DNA of 64,000 bases from Mactra quadrangularis. Its lineage: Eukaryota; Mollusca; Bivalvia; Venerida; Mactridae. The translations under genes and the position numbers were made by a program. Of this stretch, positions 46,594-58,603 are shown in pieces. Positions within the stretch are counted from its first letter, which is position 1. Every line of letters starts with the position of its first letter. The notes under the pieces are model-generated. The model had not been told where the DNA came from, ran no database searches, and was given only the letters and a program-made list of their open reading frames with translations. The DNA is taken from positions 11,184,560-11,248,559 of the forward strand of contig CM046293.1 of assembly GCA_025267735.1 (NCBI GenBank), written 5' to 3'.

Positions 46594-49500
46594 CAGCCGT
46601 TTCGCGTTAAGTTAAGCAATTGCAAAAATATCATGTCACATAGTATTTTTACTAAGAATATAGCATGGTTTATTACCAAATTTGTCCTTTACCTAGGAGA
46701 CATATGTCTTTACCGAAAACATATACATTTATAAACATAACCATTACTAGATGATAATTTTACTCAGCGGGAATGTTGCATATTCATCAAAATACCTTGT
46801 CCCACTGTTTGGGTCAATTGATATTCAGATTTATTGTCGCCCTATTCTGCTCAAGGAATGAGAATTCTAACTTTCATCATAAAGCATACACATAGGCCAA
46901 ACAACTGCAATAGTTTGAACTTCCACAACTTACATCATAAAAATATTTTCGCATTGACTTCGCTGTCCCACAAATTCACGTGAATTACGTTACCATTTTC
47001 CACAGGCTTGCTGGCATGATGTTCATTGCATTATATATATGTATTTATCTTCTGGGAACTACTCAATGTATGTAGCACACAATTGACAAATGAGATTGGT
47101 TGTTAATTAATTGTATAATCCACACATCTTCTCAGAACGGTATGCACTCAATAAAACCTAGGTTTAGTGAATTACGTTACTAGCTGTTTTCATACACACT
47201 AACATTACCTATATCCACTTACTAAATTCCATCTAAACTACCCTCTTATGAACTTAAGTAATAACCAAATGAATTAACATTACCTTGATGCAATTAAATA
47301 AACAGCCCAATAAACAATCGATTCGTGAATTACGTTATTGTGAATTACGTTACCGCAAATATCAGTTAGTCGCCGAAATTAGGACCCAGGGTCAATTATA
47401 ACAGGTTAAATTTACAGCAACACCTAAGAACGTTGAGGTGTCAATATTTTGAAAGTTTTTGAAGAAGGAAATTGCATAAGTAAGAGACTTTTACGAATAT
47501 TTTATGATGAATGTGAGTCATGTATGTTTCTTAAATAGTTTCATCATACAAGTGCATAATAGATAAATCAGTTTTGTATCAGTTGTTTTTTCTGGGGCAT
47601 TATTTTAGTTACACAGTAACAATTATTTTGTATTGTTCATATGTCCATGCTAGACACACATTTTAAATGGTAACGTAATTCACAGAGCGGTAACGTAATT
47701 CACAATCGCTCTAATTTTGTTTGGCCAGTGGGTAAAAGCAATGTTTAGATGCAAAGGGCATAGAGAGATTGAAGAAAGCCAAAATATGGCTAAAGCTACT
47801 TGAAAAGAGAAAATTAATTGAATTAAAACTTTAAAACATTTTAAAAACTAACAACCAACATAGGTCCAAATATATTTAGAATGAGAAAAAAATGTATACG
47901 ATTATGGACCCATACAATATATAAAAACCAAAACCAAAGGAGGCGCATGACGATAAAAGGCAAAGTTGCAGATCATTGTAACACTAATCTAAATGTAGCG
48001 AGAATTGATTATAAGGCAGATGGATTATGCGATTTAATTAAAATGGTAGCAGTGCCCAATTCCTTTTATGTAGAGAAGGAGATATTCTGACATGGAAGTA
48101 AACATGAAGTTCACAGAGAGAACGGGTAGCTGAAAAACTACATGTTCTGTGAAGAAGGCAGACAAGAAGATAGAGAATCTAGATGTAAAATTGTCCGTGC
48201 TACAGTTCAAATTTATCAACACTTGACGCAAGAGACAACCAGCAGTGCAAACTTGTGGGCAGACATACTGTGGGCTAAGATACTGTTATGTATATTCTAT
48301 GTATAAGAACGTTGGTAATAATTACCATAATAATTACATGTAGGCAATAAAATATGTTATATCTAAATTGGTGATTATGTGGAGTGAGAAAACCATGCAC
48401 TTGTCTTTACAATAAGAAGTTACATCATCGTTACTCAACGCTGACGTCGGAATGCTTCAAGTTCAATATACTAGAAGTGTTGAAACATGTTACATGTAAA
48501 CTTATTTTTCATGCATCAAATATATTTTTTAAAGCTTCAAATCAATCTTGACAAGGAGTATTGAGTGATGTTCTTTTACGTTTAGTCCCATGAAACAGAA
48601 ATAAATCATGTATAAACTGCAGGCTTCCAATTATGCCTCGTATGTAAAATATGAAAATATTTCATATAACAGAAAATATGCCCCTCCATTTAAATCATTG
48701 TTAACAGTTTGCAAAATTGTGTTTGCAAACTCGTTAACTAATAATAAATTATACATATTGACCAATAAGTTAGTTTTCATCATTGGCAGAACAAGGATTT
48801 CTCTATTGTTAAAATAAGTTAGAGTGTCAGCAATATAGAACATTTTCAAACATGAAAGAAGTTTTGTACAAATATATTGTGAATTACGTTACCGTTCTTT
48901 TCTTAAATTAGCGACATTATGGTTCTCCATGATATGTCCTTTTACAGCTTTATCAAGTATTTACTACGTATTCAGTGTTGTAGACATTTATTTGTTATCA
49001 CAGCTTGCGTATTAATCATTTTGCAATGTATTTTAAAAGGCATTTTGAAATTTTATAAAACTGCGTATGTCGTACAAAGGTTTCAATTATATAAAAGTCC
49101 GAAGTCATCCAATCTACTGCTTAAAATCTAAAAATTAGCACAAATGAACTATACACTAAAGAGATTTTTCCATTTTATATCTCTAGTTAACAGTATTTAC
49201 TTTTATAGATTCAGGCCATATAAAATAAAATTTATGTGAATTACGTTACCATTAGTACATATAAATACACACTATTGTACTACACTATCCTTTCAATATT
49301 TTGACACCGTAGTTTGAATACTTTTAGGAAAGGGTATGACATTTTGTATCGATATTTCAATGTTAAAGTATGTCATGCTTATCATTATCTATACTTTTTG
49401 ACAGGGAAAGGATTTTTTCTAAAAGAAAAAAGCCAATAAAATAGTCTATAATCTACTTGTTTCGTCCTTATTATGTTTGATATACATATTTGTTCTTGTT

Positions 49501-49820
49501 ATGTGTTGGTTGTTTGATAGGTAGAAATGATCAATGAATTGAAAAAAACTCATCATAGGTGTCACACATGGTTTGTATTTTAATTTTAGACATTGTTAAT
49601 AATTGATTCACTACAGTAACATAATTCACGGATAAGAATTACCAGGTAAAACTCATCACAAATATTTACTTATTAACGAACTTGTTATTAAAAAAACTTC
49701 TGATTTAAAGTCCGTGAAAGGTTGAAGTTTACATTTTTAAACAAACTTTTTGAGTGCTGCAACATAAATTTCATGTGACATATTTTCTCAATAATTGCTT
49801 AACTTAATGCGAAACGGCTG
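46594..49820. mobile_element. 3.2-kb DNA transposon-like element with repeated internal motif
   Basis: The ends form 28-bp inverted repeats with one mismatch, beginning CAGCCGTTTCGC and running to TTAAGTTAAGCAATT, followed by looser similarity ending ATGTCACAT. They are flanked by TAAA on both sides (46,590-46,593 and 49,821-49,824). The interior is AT-rich without a recognisable transposase, so it is non-autonomous or decayed. Nine copies of GTGAATTACGTTACC or its complement are spread through 46,980-49,629. The superfamily is not assigned; a 4-bp duplication would fit several families. Confidence 0.78.
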
Positions 49821-50530
49821 TAAAGATGAAGTCTCATTAGAGAGAAAAAAACTTACTCCGAATTACATAATTTAGCTTTTAAACAATGTTGGATCAGGTA
49901 TATTTAACATCTGTGCGTAAATGAATATGTGTGCTCTAATAAAAGTACCCTACTTTTTAAGAATTGGACACTTTGTCAAACTCAAACTCAGAGAGCAGAA
50001 TGGTTTGAACTGTAAACTGTAGCTTTAATGCATGTTTAATTATGATTACTTTATGGTTGTAAAACAGTTTTGATGCTTACTGTAAATGAATATACATGTA
50101 TCTTCATATAGTGGTTTTAATTTAGTGTCAGTTCAGTACTCTTCACCAATTGATAATTTATTGAACTACTGTGATAAGACGACTTCGACATTCGGATACT
50201 CAAGTTTAAGATAGATGATATCTTTGTTTTATATTCCTAGGCTCATATACGTCAAATTGTTCATTAAGTTCAACTATATCAAGTTTGTCGTGCGGTGAAA
50301 TAAAAATATCTTATCTAAAAATCCATAATGTGATTGACGCTTAAAGTGTATGAAATTTTATGAGCAAGTTATGCTACATGTACATGCATACTTAGCTGAT
50401 AACACTTTTATTGATCTCACATTCTAGTTACACTCCCAAAAAGAAATTTTGAAACAAAATACAAATGTATGTCTGTTTTTTTAAACCACTCGGTTGATCA
50501 TAGCAGCAGAAGAAACAGCCCATCAATACA

Positions 50531-50831
50531 TAGGCGGATCCAGCGGGGGGTCTCAGGGGGGTCAGGGGGTCATGGGGGTCCGGATCCCCCCCCTAGAATT
50601 TGGAAAATGTACCTGTCCACTGGTGTATTTCTTGCCTGTAAGTCATTTTTAAGTAGAATGAAGCAATTTTTCTCGGTGCTTAACATAGATTTAATGGTAA
50701 TGTAGTTTTTATTATCATTATGTTGCATTTTTATCTGCAAAATGTGTATAATTTCGTTGTGGTTTGAGGTTCGGCCCCCCCCCCCCTAGAAAAGTTCGGA
50801 CCCCCAGACAAAACATCCTGGATCCGCCCCT
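50531..50831. mobile_element. MITE with GGCGGATCCAG terminal repeats (copy 2)
   Basis: About 300 bp from AGGCGGATCCAGCG to CTGGATCCGCCCCT, with long C/G runs near both ends. The body is about 90 percent or more like 1570-1715 by eye. The 78-codon frame at 50,469-50,705 is over the repeat and not a gene. A solo end of the same family lies at 26,403-26,418. Confidence 0.75.
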
Positions 50832-53001
50832 TGTTCACATATATTATTTACATGGTACATGTATGATATTTTTAGCTCACTAATTTACCTATATATCATA
50901 TTTATATATATGCACATATTTATACATGTGCAGGATAACTAAGTCAGCTTATAATTATACGATCTTAAATAACCCAGCTGACCAGTTCAGTACACAGCCA
51001 GTCTCATAACGAACCCAAGGTCATATGTATAGGTTCGCGGGCGGAAGTTTTCATGCCATCGAAACTTATTTTCCTATCCTGAAAATATGTATATCAATAA
51101 GAAATAATATTCAACGTACAATTGTCAGAGAAAGAAACGCTATTTCATATGCGTAGTTATCTAACAATTCATGTCTACGAACGTCAAAATTATCTGTGTC
51201 ATTAATTCTATTATTGACTTTTATGCCATCTTGACGTTCCAATGAATTGTCTAAATTTTAAATCATAACAATATGCTTCTTTTCCTGTACAGGTACAATG
51301 TAAATGGTGTTAGAATTATAACTTAAAGAAAATATTAAGACTTACCGTAGAATTGCTTACGCCTGTTTATATGTAGACACTCCTTAGGTTGTGAGACAAA
51401 GTCCGATGTGTTCTAATTGTATGTATTTTACGTATTATAAAATTATCGATAAGAAAATATGCTTTGTTTATCTTCTTGTTTATACGTGTAATTTTATCAA
51501 TGTAATGTAAATTTATACCATAGGACAACTATACGTGACATCCATGTTTTAGAAGCGACAAGGTAACATAGAAAATAAGTAAACTCATTGCAGTTAGCTA
51601 TGCGGGGAATGCAACAGGTACCTTAAGGCTTGTATAATGTAATGCGATGTATAGTGCTTTGTACTACTTACATGTATAAACAAAGTTCTAGCAATGTCGA
51701 AGCCGTTAGGATCACTGATCCCAAGCTTCTAGCATCACAGTAAGTACAAATCATCGCCAATGAAGTAGAGATTTTACGCCAATCCTTGGTCAGCTATAGC
51801 CATCTAAACCTAATCTATGAACCTAAACACTCCATTGGCTGACAACTGTTGTACTTAACCCATGGGTGGGAAGGAAATTGGTCGTAGAAATTATTAAGAA
51901 TAAAAGTTCTGAAGAATCTAACTTCTTCTCCATTAGAAAACTTTCTTTAGGACCAACTTGTTCTATACTTATTTTTGACCGTGAAACACTTAGAGTTTGA
52001 GAGTGGACGCTACATACTTACGTTATATATATACATATAAACATTAAAAACAGAGTAACATACATGTAAACACTACAAAAGCAAAGTAAAATGCATGTAA
52101 ACATTACAAAAAGAGAGAAATATACAATGTACATATAAACATTACAAAATTGTAATAGCATACGTGTCAACATTACAAATTTAAATTGTCATTCACTTTT
52201 CATATAGGGAATACAAAGTCAAGGGAAATCCATAAAAACATACAAAATCAATGATTTATGCGTTAATTTTATTTGTGTTGTCGTTTTTTATGTCGATGGT
52301 AGTTTTTATTTATGTTGTTGCTGTTTATTATGTTGGTAATAGTTTTGATTTGTGTTGTTATTTAAGAAGTGTGTCAAAAACAGGGATGAATGAAGATATT
52401 TCGAAGTTTTCTATTATCACCGATTAAAGAACAAGTTTTCATAAAATTAAATGAAATATAGCGACGAGCAGTATAGTGAGCAATTAAAATCGTTTACGTA
52501 AAAAATAAGTACATGAATTGTACTTTGAAACTGTATCATAGAATTTCGGACATGTACGTGTTATCCCAGATAAAATTATAAGTACAAGACATGCTATGTT
52601 TGCATAATTAGTTTTATAGCTTTAATTTGTGATGTTGATTATGAGAATGGTAGTTTTTAAAACTCCATTTTGTCTCCATTTCGTGTACGAAATGAACTTC
52701 GGTTTGATAACTTTTAGGAATTCGACAATAAATCAATCTAAGTAAAGCATTTTTTAAATGTTTATCGATTTTTGTTTAGCATATTATAACTTTGTTCATT
52801 TTCAGTAAACAAAATAAATATTATCATTGCAGAAAAAAAGTGATTAAACAATTAAAACTTCATTTCGCCATAAATTCTCCATTTCGCCTCAAAATCTCCA
52901 TTCTGTGTTTTAGTCATACCGCTAGACGACAACGATTGTATAGATTTTATAGTCGTCTTTATTCATCTGTGTCAGTGGTCGAAAACGAAGAAAAGAGAAA
53001 G
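50832..53001. other. Intergenic stretch upstream of the DCUN1D gene
   Basis: No gene is seen. A short direct repeat array of ACATGTAAACATTACAAAA-like units lies at about 52,030-52,180 (five units of 25-35 bp). The last few hundred bases should contain the DCUN1D promoter and 5' UTR. CpG-bearing sequence at 52,915-52,985 is a plausible core promoter or leader, without a clear TATA box. Confidence 0.4.
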
Positions 53002-56000
53002 ATGGTAAACATTCAAGTATTTTTCTAGTTTCGCTTTGTGTATTGATGCTTTTGAGTTATAAATCATTTTAAACAACTCTAAATTCTAATATTTTCAGCA
53101 CAAATTAAAAAGTTCACAGAGAGACAAAGTTCGACAGTTCATCGCGTTTACTCAGACTACCGAAAAGACTGGAATTCACTGTCTTAGCTGTCATGATTGG
53201 AAACTAGACGTTGCTGTCGATAATTACTTTCAAAATCCCGACAAATATAATGAAACATCACGTTCAACAGTGGACAGAAAAAGATTAGAGGCTTTATGGC
53301 AGCGATACAAAGGTGAACAAACATTTTCTCTCTACCCCACCCACTGGCACTAGATTAACAAGAAATGTCTAAACACTGTAAACCATTCAAATTTGATGAT
53401 TGACTTGATTCATAAAGCTAACGGATATCAGTTTAATGTAATATCCAAATATTTTACTCCAGTTTTCTTAAATAAACTTAATATCTGGACATGAGCTGTT
53501 TCTAAGACATTTTCACCCGACACCTTAGCCGAATAACATAAAATTACCTGGACTGGAAATTCTCTTTGCAGTTTTTACATGTATTATTCTGTTCAACTGC
53601 AGTTCGAACAATCTTTCACTGTCGCAATAAATATATGTGTACTAAGAACAATAGGAATAAAGATTTAATCTGACAGTATTTTGTGCTATTCAGCAATAAC
53701 AGGTCACACACTATGATTGTATCGCCTGCATATTGATGGGCAAACTCTTAAATTAAGTTCCTTATTAGGTCTATTGACTTGTTTTCCAGATCCACATGAG
53801 GAAGACAAGATGACAGTTGATGGTGTTATGAAATTTTTGGAAGACTTAAATCTAAACCCTGAATCAAGGACAGTACTTGTAATAGCATGGAGATTTAAGG
53901 CAGCCACACAATGTGAATTTTCTAAAGAAGAATTTCTAAATGGAATGACTGAATTAGGGTATATAATTATTATTCAATCAATAATTGATAATTTAATCTG
54001 TTGGGAGTTTTTTTATTGGCTAGTTTGTAGAACTATGAAAAATGTAAAATTTTGCATTTTGTAGTCTAAGTTTCATGCTTATGCACATTCGTCAACTTAA
54101 CAGCTATTACCCCTTGTCATCAGGCTACTGGTATCTATCTATCAATCTCACTGGAGAGTCTCTTTATTCCGCTTGTTAGTGCAGCCGACAAATTGGCGCA
54201 ACAGAATTATACCACCCTCACAGGTATTTTTTTACACCTGGGTGGAGTGAAGCAATCACAGGTTAATTTCTTGCTTAAGGAAATTAGCAGTGCCCCTTGT
54301 GGCATTCCAACCCAGGATCTCTTGATCCCGAAGCATGTGTCTTACCACTGGACTACCACTCCTATTAACTATTAACCAGGACATTCATTGCTTTAAATTT
54401 TCATGAACATTAGTCTGATTTATTATGTCTTATAGTTACGGGAAAAATTATCAGGTAGTTTGATTTTACAAAATAACGCCCATATTAATGCTTACTAGTC
54501 TCAGACTTTGGGCTAGTGTATTAAGCCACTGACTGTAAGGATTCATTTTATGTTATGATTAGATTGTTAGACTTGACGGAACAGTGGGGACAGTAGCTCA
54601 GAAGAAGAGTTGTCAGAGCAAGACATATAAGACACTTACCCTTCCACAAGGCTACTACTTCTGCCTTTATAAAGGGTATTGAAGCTTATGTGTTTGATAT
54701 TTTATGGAAGGGTACAACTTGCAGCAGCTTTGAATTTGACCAGAAACCTCCAGATTTAAAACTTTGTGCTTTTCCACTCTGCCACAGCCATGGCATTTCA
54801 AAGAATTTATCAGTTTTGTTTTTCTGTCTTGCAGCTGTGACACACCAGAAAAATTAAAACAAAAATGTAGTATACTTGAACAGGAGATTAGAGATCCGTT
54901 AAAGTTCAAAGACTTTTATCAATTTACTTTTAATTATGCTAAAAATCCAGGACAAAAAGGCTTAGGTAAGTGTTGACAGGCATGTTTGAACTGTAATATC
55001 TTTATACTTGTAACCTATGGAAAACCAGCTACACATTAGTTAGTCTTCTGCATTATGATTTTGATGACTCTTGACAAAACAGATTTCAAAAAGTTGCTGA
55101 AACAATATGTTAATGAATTATTTACATGGTTGGTACATATAAAGTCAGTTAAAAATTCCCAATATGAAGTTGTCATTACATTCATTTCTATGGCCGTCCC
55201 TAATATATTTCATTATAACACATATTCTTAACATGGTTATTAGAGAGAAAAAAGAATTAATTACCATAGTGATATAATGCTATGCTTTATGTTCTTTGTT
55301 AGTATTAATGTTGGCTAAGTATTGTCCGGGATGGTTTAATTGGTTTTTAATTTTGTATAAAGAAAATTCTTAATCATTTTACAGTGCTCTAGCTAGTCTT
55401 TGGGGAGAGCAGGGCCCTGTTTAGGACAGCAGGGCACTTTTAACGTGTTAAAATTTGGTCAGGACAGAGTTTTATTTCTGTGCTTTAATAAACAATGCAA
55501 GAAAGTGTTTGTTGGTCTGTTATTTATTCCCTTTTCTATTTTCTGATTTTCTTCGATATTTCATGCAACCCTTATGACAGTCTCTGTGTAATTTAAATAA
55601 AATAATTAAAATCTTGCAATCTTATAAGTTATAACATAATTAACAAATTAACTTGGTAACATTTCTGAGTCTTGGTCTCTGTCTGAAAGGGCTGTAAGGC
55701 TCATAATTCTAAAATTTAGAATTATTATATTGTCCATTAATCTGTTCTTATATTTCAGATTTAGATATGGCTATAGCATACTGGAATATAGTTTTATCAG
55801 GAAGGTTTAAATTTTTGCCATTATGGAGTCAATTTTTACAGGTACATCAGAAAAACTACATGCTTTAACCTCTTTAACATTTAATTTAGAAATTGGTTAT
55901 CTCAGTTAAATTACAAAATTAAACAGGTTTATACATTACAAACTTCAGTAAACTACAAACCATATTGTGGTTAACTGATAACTACACTGCATACCGCCAG

Positions 56001-57044
56001 TTTAGCGAAAATGGTCGTAATTCAACATAAGAAAAGCGTACGTTACAACCTTTTTGCGCTAAACCAGCGATACGTAGTGACAGTCTTAAATTCTCATGAA
56101 CTGAAATAAGCATGGGTGAAAGTTTTCAGTATTTTTAGAATAACTAACTCTACATGATTTATATGAAATCTGTCTATTTCAGTATTTTGAAAGTAGGCTT
56201 TCAGTATTTTCAAATCTTTTATCAATGAATAAGTTATTTTCACTAACCTGTATCTTTGTTCACTAATCTCAGACTTTGGACTGGTGGGTAAAAGGGATGA
56301 TTGCATACATGTAAATTTTGTATTGTTTTATTTTAAGGAACATCATAAAAGATCTATACCTAAAGATACATGGAATTTATTACTTGATTTTTGTAATATG
56401 ATAAATGAAGATATGAGTAATTATGATGAAGAGGGTATGTATCTTTACTTATCAGGGTTTAGCGCAAAAAGGTTGTAACTCAATATAAGAAAAAAGTGAG
56501 TTATGACTGTTTAGGGCTTGACCCGCATAATGAGTGTGGTGTAACACATGACCAAAATAATTCAAAATGACTTTTTCCTCATTTAAACCAGGTTTTTCAA
56601 CGAATGAGCATATGATCAGCTATATGAATCTTTAAGAAATATGATCAATGTGATTAATTTCTGAAAATGCCAAAAAATCCGCCATTTTTTGTATCTTGTT
56701 ATGCCACCATGTAGTTATCATGAGTCAATAGATCTAATTTGGATCTCCAATTTATGGGGTTTTCCATACTGGCACAGGTGGAATAAACAAAGTTTGTTAC
56801 ATATTATTGTTGGAAAGTACAAAATACAGATTAAATCACATTTTGTTGCTACACATGTTTTCATTGCAATAGTTAAAGATTTTTTAAAACCCTAGATTTC
56901 AACGGGTTGATTAGTACCGGATCTTATTCATGAACTCATATTATGATATTATCATTATCTATTACAGGTGCATGGCCAGTGCTGATTGATGAATTTGTAG
57001 AATATGCTAGACCTCAGGTTCAACCAAAGAGTACAACTGTATAA
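53002..57044 (+). CDS. DCUN1D: DCN1-like protein (DCUN1D1/2 type), 7 exons, complete
   Basis: The exons are 53,002-53,004 (ATG alone), 53,099-53,312, 53,790-53,958, 54,835-54,965, 55,759-55,841, 56,338-56,434 and 56,968-57,044. All introns are GT-AG with phases that join to 257 residues, close to the 259 of human DCUN1D1. The N-terminal UBA-like region reads [18 protein letters not shown]; the PONY domain (about residues 60-250) includes [45 protein letters not shown] and [16 protein letters not shown]. The Asp in PKDTW, the Ala in GAW and the Asp in LIDEF fit the cullin-binding DAD patch known in the family. The protein is a co-E3 that promotes NEDD8 transfer to cullins. The ATG followed directly by an intron is also the DCUN1D1 arrangement. 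I cannot separate DCUN1D1 from DCUN1D2. Confidence 0.95.
54175..54372 (-). repeat. tRNA-derived SINE (family C) in a DCUN1D intron
   Basis: On the minus strand an A-box-like TAGTCCAGTGGTAAGAC and a B box within GATCCTGGGTTGGAATGCC precede a body with GCAAGAAATTAACCTG and CACCCAGGTGTAAAAAA. The tRNA-like part is at the high-coordinate end. It sits in the intron between exons 3 and 4 (53,959-54,834). Confidence 0.7.
55383..55480. repeat. Possible hAT MITE end
   Basis: ACAGTGCTCTAGCTAGTC followed by GAGAGCAGGGCCCTG and CAGCAGGGCACTTTTAACG. The CAGTGCTCTAGC start resembles a hAT terminus, and the GGGC palindromic pieces resemble subterminal repeats. No opposite end was found. It lies in the intron between exons 4 and 5 of DCUN1D. 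Confidence 0.3.
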
Positions 57045-57545
57045 CATTAGCCCTTATTGTACATAGATAATTTGTAGTATATAACGTTTTTTTGTTATTA
57101 AAGCTTGTGCTTAAAACTCAACTATAAACTGTACAGCACATCTGCATTGATTTGAAGCAAATTAGACAAGACTGCTGCATATAGATATGTAGATTGTTCA
57201 GACTTATCCAGGTTTTTTCTGATTTATTCGACATTTTTGTGCACGATTTGAAATGTTTGCCAAATTGAACTGTATCATCCTGATAAACCCCCTGTTTGCA
57301 CTAATATGTCTTTCTTAACTTTGATGTCCATCAGTGAAATTGATTTATTACATTATATATACAATGGTATTTTTCTGATATTTTGTATGTACGATTACAA
57401 ATTAAGGGATTTCCTGTCAAGTCCGGTTCCTGAACATGATATAGGTAAATATTTATATGTAATAATTAGGGAACCAGGCTATTCAATAATTATATTCTTT
57501 TCTGGATTGAACGATCAATCTTCATTCAGAATTCACTTATTTCTT

Positions 57546-57757
57546 AATATAGTACTTTGTTACTGATTATAGAATCTTGTTACTATAAAAATAGTACCTT
57601 GTTTCTAAATATATCACCTTGTTACTAAATATAGTATCTTGTTACTAAATATAGTCACTTGTTACTAAATATAGTATCTTGTTACTAAATATAGTATCTT
57701 GTTACTAAATATAGTATCTTGTTACTAAATGTAGTATCTTGTTACCAAATATAGTTA
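57546..57757 (+). repeat. 20-bp tandem repeat (CTTGTTACTAAATATAGTAT)n
   Basis: About ten units of a 20-bp repeat. The central six or so are near identical; the outer units are more diverged (for example TACTATAAAAATAGTAC). It is 500 bp after the DCUN1D stop, so it may lie in a long 3' UTR. Confidence 0.92.
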
Positions 57758-58239
57758 TAAAATTTTAGCAATTTCCATGTGGTCATCATGGTAATGTGAC
57801 TAGTTATTTCTGACTTTTTGGGGATGTTATTTATAAATACTTGCTGTTTGATTATTGCAACCTTGGTTGTGTATTATTACTCTTATCAAGCTTATCAGAT
57901 GTCCATTTAACTACATTACATGTATTGAAAGGAAGTTACAAGCTTCTTTCAAATCTTTCAAGTAGAATTTTTTAACCCTTGAACACTGTGCAAATCAAGT
58001 TTTAACGATTAACTAACAGACATTTTGTTACATTATACTACTATTAGCCCTTGAGGGCAAAATTTTCAACCAGACTGATTTAATGAAATGTGCAATTTTC
58101 ACTAGACCTCAGCAGTTTTTTTTGTCTAGCACTGCAGGCTTGTGGATTAATGGGATGGCTGACGCTTGTACCCGGCCTTCAGACATGTGGGTTAAAGTGA
58201 TTACTAAACTAAGACTCTGGATGGAGGTTATAGATTCAA

Positions 58240-58603
58240 CAGTGTTTATTTTCACTCATAGGGGAAAGGTGGCAGGGCCCTTTTTGAGGGGAAAATAGCG
58301 ACAAAAACAAAATTAGGGGATTTTTTTTTCAATACTTGAGATAACATGGATCCTCTAACAGAGTAACATTTCTGTCTACCTATATGAAATTTCAACTATT
58401 TAACCTATATATTCATCTGTGATTTCACTGTAATGCTTGAGGAATGGGCAAAAATGCTATAAAATACATAAATATATAAAATTACATAAGTTTTAGGACC
58501 CTCTGACAGGGGAATTTTTTACCTGGGAAGGGGAAAAATATACTATTTGGAGAGGGGAATGGGGCCCAATTTCGGCCCCAAAATGGCCTGAAAAAAAACA
58601 CTG
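58240..58603. mobile_element. hAT-like MITE (CAGTGTTTATTTTC ends)
   Basis: A 364-bp block begins CAGTGTTTATTTTCA and ends TGAAAAAAAACACTG, with G-rich motifs (AGGGGAAA, GGGGAATTTTT, GGGGAATGGGG) inside. CAGTG ends suggest hAT, but the 8 bases on each side (AGATTCAA and TTCAATGT) are not a clean duplication. Confidence 0.55.

Noticed and set aside
41112..57044. BTB-BACK and DCUN1D genes as a linked cullin pathway module
   Set aside because: They are on opposite strands, about 9.4 kb apart, separated by transposons; both families are widespread, so proximity is most likely chance.
57546..57757. Regular repeats that could suggest a CRISPR array
   Set aside because: The repeats are contiguous 20-bp tandem units without unique spacers, in an animal genome.
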